A stretch of DNA of 64,000 nucleotides from VAZQ01 sp035293945 (GTDB lineage Bacteria; Pseudomonadota; Alphaproteobacteria; Rhizobiales; Xanthobacteraceae): positions 62,001 through 126,000 of the forward strand of contig DATGLV010000039.1 in assembly GCA_035293945.1 (NCBI GenBank), in the 5' to 3' direction. Below the pieces are notes generated by a model. It did not search any database. It was given only the letters and a program-made list of their open reading frames with translations, and was not told the DNA's origin. Both the position numbers and the translations under genes were made by a program. Positions 59,994-64,000 of this stretch are shown piece by piece (within the stretch, counting starts at the first letter, position 1; every line of letters starts with the position of its first letter).

Positions 59994-61198
59994 GCAATCT
60001 CCGCGACGTGTTCGTCTGCGATGCGGTGCGCACTCCGATTGGGCGCTATGGGGGCGCGCTTGCCAAAATCCGTGCCGATGACCTCGCGGCAATCCCGCTG
60101 CGCGCGCTCGTTGCGCGTAATCCCGAGGTTGATTGGGAGGCTTTGGACGAAGTGGTGCTGGGATGCGCCAATCAGGCCGGCGAGGACAATCGTAATGTCG
60201 CCCGCATGGCCTTGTTGCTGGCCGGGCTTCCGGTTTCGGTTCCGGGGGTGACCGTCAACCGTCTCTGCTCTTCCGGCCTCAATGCGGTTGGCGATGCGGC
60301 GCGTGCGATCCGCGCAGGCGAAATCGACCTTGCAATCGCGGGCGGGGTCGAGTCCATGACACGGGCGCCGTTCGTGACCGGCAAGGCCACTGAGCCGTTC
60401 CAGCGGACAAGTGAGATGCAGGATACGACGATCGGCTGGCGCTTCATCAATCCATTGCTCAAGGCTCAATACGGCGTCGACGCGATGCCGGAGACCGCCG
60501 AGAACGTCGCCGAGGAGTATCAGATTTCGCGCGCCGATCAGGACGCTTTTGCGTTTCGTTCGCAGGAGCGCGCGCGCGCGGCCTCTGCTTTCCTCACCCA
60601 GGAGATCGTGCCGGTCGAGGTCAAGGGCAGCAAAGGGGCCGCGAGCATGGTGGATCGTGACGAGCATCCGCGCCCCGACACTACGCTCGAGGCCTTGGCC
60701 AAGCTCAAGCCGATCGTTCGCGAAGGCGGTACGGTGACGGCCGGCAATGCCTCGGGTGTCAACGACGGCGCCGCCGCACTGATCCTTGCCTCTGCGGCGG
60801 CCGCCCAACGCCACGGGCTCAATCCCCGGGCGCGCGTGCTCGGCATGGCGGCGGCTGCGGTGCCGCCGCGCATCATGGGCATCGGCCCGGTGCCGGCGAC
60901 CAATAAGCTGATGGCGCGCCTTGGCTTGAAGATCGGCGACTTCGATCTGATCGAGCTCAACGAAGCTTTTGCCGCCCAGGGCCTTGCCTGCCTGCGTCAG
61001 CTCGGGATCGCCGATGATGCCGGGCACGTCAACCCGCATGGCGGCGCGATTGCACTCGGCCATCCGCTCGGCATGTCCGGCGCGCGCCTTGCGCTCACCG
61101 CTGTGCATGGGCTGGAAGCGCGCGGCGGCAAACGTGCGCTCGCCACCATGTGCGTCGGTGTCGGCCAGGGCGTTTCATTGGCGCTGGAGCGGATCTGA
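59990..61198 (+). CDS. pcaF: 3-oxoadipyl-CoA thiolase (PcaF-like)
   Basis: 402-residue thiolase. Nucleophile Cys in VTVNRLCSSGLNAV (about residue 90), second site in NPHGGAIALGHPLGMSGAR, and catalytic Cys in ATMCVGVGQGVSLALE. The VPGVTVNRLCSSGL and GGVESMTRAPFV strings are those of PcaF/PaaJ-type thiolases. It splits 3-oxoadipyl-CoA into succinyl-CoA and acetyl-CoA, ending the beta-ketoadipate route. A degradative acetyl-CoA acetyltransferase cannot be excluded. It is part of the operon, with ligI 27 bases downstream. Confidence 0.88.
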   Translation: MSNLRDVFVCDAVRTPIGRYGGALAKIRADDLAAIPLRALVARNPEVDWEALDEVVLGCANQAGEDNRNVARMALLLAGLPVSVPGVTVNRLCSSGLNAVGDAARAIRAGEIDLAIAGGVESMTRAPFVTGKATEPFQRTSEMQDTTIGWRFINPLLKAQYGVDAMPETAENVAEEYQISRADQDAFAFRSQERARAASAFLTQEIVPVEVKGSKGAASMVDRDEHPRPDTTLEALAKLKPIVREGGTVTAGNASGVNDGAAALILASAAAAQRHGLNPRARVLGMAAAAVPPRIMGIGPVPATNKLMARLGLKIGDFDLIELNEAFAAQGLACLRQLGIADDAGHVNPHGGAIALGHPLGMSGARLALTAVHGLEARGGKRALATMCVGVGQGVSLALERI

Positions 61199-61225
61199 TT
61201 TCCACAATTTCAAGGAGCAACGACC

Positions 61226-62101
61226 GTGCCGATGAGTCCCGGTTACATTCCGTTCCACCCCAATCCGTCGAAGCCGAGATACAAGACGCCGCCGGGCGCC
61301 GTCGACGCGCATGTGCATGTATTCGGGCCGGAGGCGAAGTTTCCCTTCGCGCCCAAGCGTAAATACACCCCGTGCGATGCCCCGAAGGAGAAGCTGTTCG
61401 CGCTGCGCGACTTCCTCGGGCTCGACAAGAACGTGATCGTGCAGGCGACCTGTCACGATACCGACAACCGCGCGCTGGTGGATGCGCTCGCAAGCTCCAA
61501 TGGAAGGGCCAAGGGCGTCGCCTTCGTGGGCGAGGAGATCACCGATGCCGAGCTCCGCGAGCTCGACCGCGCCGGCGTCAAGGGCGTGCGCTTCAACTTC
61601 ATCAAGCGGCTGGTCGATTCGACCCCGAAGGATGTCATGCAGCGGATCGCGGCGCGCATCGCCAAGCTCGGCTGGCACATCGTGATCTATTTCGAGCACG
61701 CGGACCTCGATGAGATGGGCGCCTTCCTCAAATCGCTGCCGACCACACTGGTGTTCGACCACATGGCCTGCCCGAATGTGCGGGAGGGCGTCGAGGGCAA
61801 GCATTTCCAGAACTGGCTCCGGGCGCTCGACGCCAACAGGAATTGGATCACCAAGGTCACCTGCCCGGAGCGCTTCACGGTTGCGGGCCCCCCCTATGAT
61901 GATGTGGTGCCGTTCGCCAAGGCGATCGTCGAACGCTTTCCGGACCGGGTGATCTGGGGGACCGACTGGCCGCATCCCAACATGCCGAAGGAAGCCCCCG
62001 ACGACGGCATCATCGTCGACATGGTGCCGAAGATCGCGCCGACGCCGGCTTTGCAGCAGGCGCTCCTGGTCGACAATCCGATGCGGTTGTATTGGGGGTG
62101 A
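61226..62101 (+). CDS. ligI: 2-pyrone-4,6-dicarboxylate lactonase
   Basis: 291 residues, strongly LigI-like: PPGAVDAHVHVFGP at the metal site, KRKYTPCDAP, FLGLDKNVIVQATCH, GVRFNFIKRLVD, IVIYFEHADL, TLVFDHMACP, VIWGTDWPHPNMP and the end NPMRLYWG. It hydrolyses PDC to 4-oxalomesaconate in the protocatechuate 4,5-cleavage pathway. GTG 61226 is used because AAGGAG lies nine bases upstream. It is the link between the CoA genes on one side and ligABC, 228 bases on, which share the pathway. Confidence 0.94.
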   Translation: MPMSPGYIPFHPNPSKPRYKTPPGAVDAHVHVFGPEAKFPFAPKRKYTPCDAPKEKLFALRDFLGLDKNVIVQATCHDTDNRALVDALASSNGRAKGVAFVGEEITDAELRELDRAGVKGVRFNFIKRLVDSTPKDVMQRIAARIAKLGWHIVIYFEHADLDEMGAFLKSLPTTLVFDHMACPNVREGVEGKHFQNWLRALDANRNWITKVTCPERFTVAGPPYDDVVPFAKAIVERFPDRVIWGTDWPHPNMPKEAPDDGIIVDMVPKIAPTPALQQALLVDNPMRLYWG

Positions 62102-62240
62102 TGCCCAGCTCCAGTCGTCCCCGCGAAAGCGGGGACCCAGAATCCCTGGCCGATGTGACAGCGCGTCGCGGTATGGGCTCCTGCTTTCGCAGGAGCGACC
62201 GAGTTTAGACACGGCCGCTTTCGCGGGGACGACCGGAACA
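62102..62240. repeat. Multi-stem palindromic repeat between ligI and ligA
   Basis: Begins CAGTCGTCCCCGCGAAAGCG and ends CGCTTTCGCGGGGACGACCG, two nearly perfect arms of about 20 bases, with an inner CTCCTGCTTTCGCAGGAG hairpin. This is the well-known alphaproteobacterial dispersed type. It separates ligI from ligA, so ligABC may have its own promoter downstream, or the mRNA may be processed here. Confidence 0.65.
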
Positions 62241-62329
62241 TACCTGCAATCGTTCCAATCTTCGCAAGAACTCTTACGTTGCCAAGTTTTCACGCGCTAT
62301 ATATGTGAAGCCGATCCGGAGACACGCCG

Positions 62330-62830
62330 ATGGCGCGACAGAGCCAAGATTACGACGACATTCCCGGCACCTTCGTGTTCGATGCCGAGCGCTCCCGTGA
62401 GGGCTATGGCATCAACATGTTCTGCATGTCGCTGATGAAGGAGGAGAACCGCAAGGCCTTCAAGGCGAACGAAGCCGCCTACCTGAAGCAGTTCCCGCTT
62501 TCGGACGCGCAGGCAGAGGCGATCCTCAAGCGCGACTACAACCGCATGCTGGAGCTCGGCGGCAACATCTATTTCACCGCCAAGCTCGGCGCGACCGACG
62601 GCCATTCATTCCGCCATCTCGCCGCGCTCATGACCGGGTCCACCCAGGAAGACTATGCGGCGATGATGCTCGCCGGGGGCCGCTCGGTCGAAGGCAATCG
62701 CTCCAAATCGGGAAAGTTCGACAAGCCCGGCAAAGCGAAATCGAGAGCTGCGAAAGCCGGCAAGGCGCAATCCAAACCGAAGTCCGTGAAGGCGAAATCC
62801 CGCAAGAGCAAAGCCAAGCGCGGCAGATAG
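62330..62830 (+). CDS. ligA: Protocatechuate 4,5-dioxygenase, alpha subunit, with basic C-terminal tail
   Basis: 166 residues. Residues 1-122 match LigA closely (DIPGTFVFDAERSREGY, INMFCMSLMKEENRKAFK, RMLELGGNIYFTAKLGATDG split, MMLAGGRSVEGNR). LigA normally ends there. In this protein about 44 more residues are almost only Lys, Ala, Ser, Arg and Gly (KSGKFDKPGKAKSRAAKAGK), as in histone H1 or AlgP-like tails. The subunit caps the active site of LigB. ATG 62330 is 9 bases after GGAGA in the upstream text. ligB follows after 12 bases. Confidence 0.93.
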   Translation: MARQSQDYDDIPGTFVFDAERSREGYGINMFCMSLMKEENRKAFKANEAAYLKQFPLSDAQAEAILKRDYNRMLELGGNIYFTAKLGATDGHSFRHLAALMTGSTQEDYAAMMLAGGRSVEGNRSKSGKFDKPGKAKSRAAKAGKAQSKPKSVKAKSRKSKAKRGR

Positions 62831-62842
62831 AGGTCGAAAACT

Positions 62843-63778
62843 GTGGCCAGGATCATTGCAGGGGTGGCATCCTCGCACGTGCCGGCAATCGGCGCAGCGA
62901 TCGACAACAACCAGACCGAGGAGCCCTATTGGAAGCGGGTGTTCTCGGGCTTCGAGCCGTCCAAGGAATGGATGGCCAAGACCAAGCCGGACGTCGCGAT
63001 CGTGGTCTACAATGATCATGCCTCCGCCTTCTCGGTCGAGATCGTTCCGACATTCGCGCTCGGCTGTGCGGCCGAGTTCCCGCCCGCCGACGAGGGCTGG
63101 GGGCCGCGCCCGGTGCCTGTCGTCAAAGGCCATCCGGAGCTAGCCGCGCACATCGCCCAGTCGGTCATTCTCGACGAGTTCGACTTGACCGTAGTCAACA
63201 AGATGGAAGTGGATCACGGCCTGACCGTGCCGATGAATCTCCTGTTCGGCTCGCCCAAGGAATGGCCGTGTCCGGTGATCCCGCTTGCCGTCAACGTGGT
63301 GCTCTATCCGCCGCCCACCGGGCATCGCTGCTTCATGCTCGGGCGAGCGATCCGCAAGGCGGTTGAGTCCTATCCCGAGGACCTGCGGGTGGTGATGTTC
63401 GGCACCGGCGGCATGTCGCATCAGATCAGCGGGCCCCGCGCCGGCCTCATCAACAGCAAGTTCGACAAGGCCTTTCTCGACAACCTGACGCGCAATCCGA
63501 AAAAGCTCACCCGTATCTCGCATCTTGAATTCATGCGCGAGGCCGGTGCTGAGGGCATCGAGATGGTGATGTGGCTCATCATGCGCGGCGCGCTCGATGA
63601 TCAGGTCGAGGAGACCTACCGCTTCTACACCGTGCCGGCCTCCAATACCGCGGTCGGCCATATCATTCTGGAGCCCAAACGCGCGGCGCGGAAACCCGCC
63701 GCCAAGCCCAAACGTTCCAGCAAGGTGAAGCGCGCCGCCGCGCGCAGGAAAATTCAGGTCATCAGAGGTCAACGATGA
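62843..63778 (+). CDS. ligB: Protocatechuate 4,5-dioxygenase, beta subunit, with basic C-terminal tail
   Basis: 311 residues. Catalytic LigB class III extradiol subunit: iron His in VASSHVPAIG (about residue 12) and YNDHASAF (about 60), Glu in AGAEGIEMVMW, and acid-base His in KMEVDHGLTVPMN. The enzyme opens protocatechuate between C4 and C5 with O2. The last 30 residues (KRAARKPAAKPKRSSKVKRA...) are strongly basic, again an addition to the usual end. The start is GTG 62843. Its stop overlaps the ligC ATG by four bases. Confidence 0.93.
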   Translation: MARIIAGVASSHVPAIGAAIDNNQTEEPYWKRVFSGFEPSKEWMAKTKPDVAIVVYNDHASAFSVEIVPTFALGCAAEFPPADEGWGPRPVPVVKGHPELAAHIAQSVILDEFDLTVVNKMEVDHGLTVPMNLLFGSPKEWPCPVIPLAVNVVLYPPPTGHRCFMLGRAIRKAVESYPEDLRVVMFGTGGMSHQISGPRAGLINSKFDKAFLDNLTRNPKKLTRISHLEFMREAGAEGIEMVMWLIMRGALDDQVEETYRFYTVPASNTAVGHIILEPKRAARKPAAKPKRSSKVKRAAARRKIQVIRGQR

Positions 63779-64000
63779 AAATCTGCGTAGCCGGCCAAGG
63801 CGCCTTCGGCCAGAAGCATCTCGACGCGCTCAAGCGCATCCCCGGTGTGGAAGTAAGCTCGCTGGTCGGCGGCAACCAAGACGCAACCGCCGAGGTCGCC
63901 AAGAAATACGGCATTCCGCACTATACGGGCGACCTGAGCGAGGGCATCAAGCGCGCAGACGCGGTCATTTTGACCACGCCCACGAAGATGCACTTCCGCC
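63775..64000 (+). CDS. ligC: 4-carboxy-2-hydroxymuconate-6-semialdehyde dehydrogenase, partial at window end
   Basis: Starts ATG 63775 within the ligB stop (ATGA) and is cut by the window end after 75 codons. It is a Gfo/Idh/MocA-type Rossmann protein: MKICVAGQGAFGQKHLDAL and AVILTTPTKMHF match LigC. LigC oxidises the ring-cleavage product hemiacetal to 2-pyrone-4,6-dicarboxylate with NAD(P)+, giving the LigI substrate. Identification rests on the N-terminal fragment and on its place after ligAB. Confidence 0.85.
   Translation, partial: MKICVAGQGAFGQKHLDALKRIPGVEVSSLVGGNQDATAEVAKKYGIPHYTGDLSEGIKRADAVILTTPTKMHFR

Noticed and set aside
1..64000. CRISPR arrays, tRNA, rRNA, integrase or transposase genes
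   Set aside because: No regular direct repeats with spacers, no cloverleaf with CCA-like acceptor, and no recombinase motifs were found. The repeats present are palindromic intergenic elements.

Overview
The window is GC-rich, densely coded alphaproteobacterial DNA. Several gene families point to Rhizobiales (Bradyrhizobium, Pseudolabrys or Rhodoplanes relatives): a RegB/RegA-type redox two-component pair, a BBP2-type outer-membrane barrel, a DUF459 protein, a short XRE-like domain of the 'FGRRAVNDGKL' type, orphan tripartite-transporter binding proteins, and dispersed palindromic repeats between genes. The genus is an inference. I see no rRNA, tRNA, CRISPR array, prophage or transposase. The content is chromosomal and metabolic.

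Layout. 0.2-2.1 kb: DUF1007 periplasmic protein and a NicO Ni/Co transporter. 2.2-3.4 kb: FAD monooxygenase. 3.5-5.2 kb (minus): cobalt-type nitrile hydratase alpha, beta and P14K-like activator. 5.4-7.7 kb: DODA-type dioxygenase and a 14-helix MFS exporter. 7.9-11.4 kb: fused indolepyruvate ferredoxin oxidoreductase. 11.5-15.3 kb: BNR/sialidase-like protein with a MoaD-like partner, ferrochelatase, and arabinose-5-phosphate isomerase. 15.7-24.8 kb: outer-membrane barrel, three tandem members of an unnamed exported family, GalU, MltB-type transglycosylase, DUF459 protein. 24.9-29.0 kb: RegA/RegB and an ABC-2 exporter. 29.1-32.9 kb: PHA depolymerase, YgjP-like metalloprotease, GDP-mannose dehydratase. 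33.1-34.8 kb: two more members of the exported family. 35.0-37.3 kb: HTH-methyltransferase fusion with an MTHFR-like protein. 37.7-41.8 kb: two Bug/TctC binding proteins, a Gly-rich protein, a dihydroxyphthalate decarboxylase-like protein. 41.9-46.8 kb (minus): PBP1A and GlnD. 47.0-52.5 kb: an SsuA/C/B-type ABC system, a small exported protein duplicated in tandem (one copy frameshifted) behind a strong operator pair, OsmC, and a second SBP. 52.6-56.4 kb (minus): SPFH protein and MutS. 56.5-64.0 kb: aromatic catabolism. An amidohydrolase/decarboxylase and a thioesterase diverge from CatI/CatJ-like CoA transferase, 3-oxoadipyl-CoA thiolase, LigI, LigA, LigB and LigC (cut by the window end).

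How the genes work together. The right end reads as a protocatechuate 4,5-cleavage route: LigAB opens the ring, LigC oxidises to 2-pyrone-4,6-dicarboxylate, LigI opens the lactone. Beta-ketoadipate-type CoA steps are encoded directly upstream. The left end pairs cobalt handling (NicO; His-rich alpha subunit) with a cobalt nitrile hydratase.

The most unusual items are: (1) a composite double-hairpin repeat present three times, each time between divergently transcribed genes; (2) a five-member exported protein family with an EF-hand-like loop; (3) a promoter bracketed by two copies of a TetR-like palindrome, driving a tandemly duplicated small gene; and (4) histone-like basic tails on both subunits of the protocatechuate dioxygenase.
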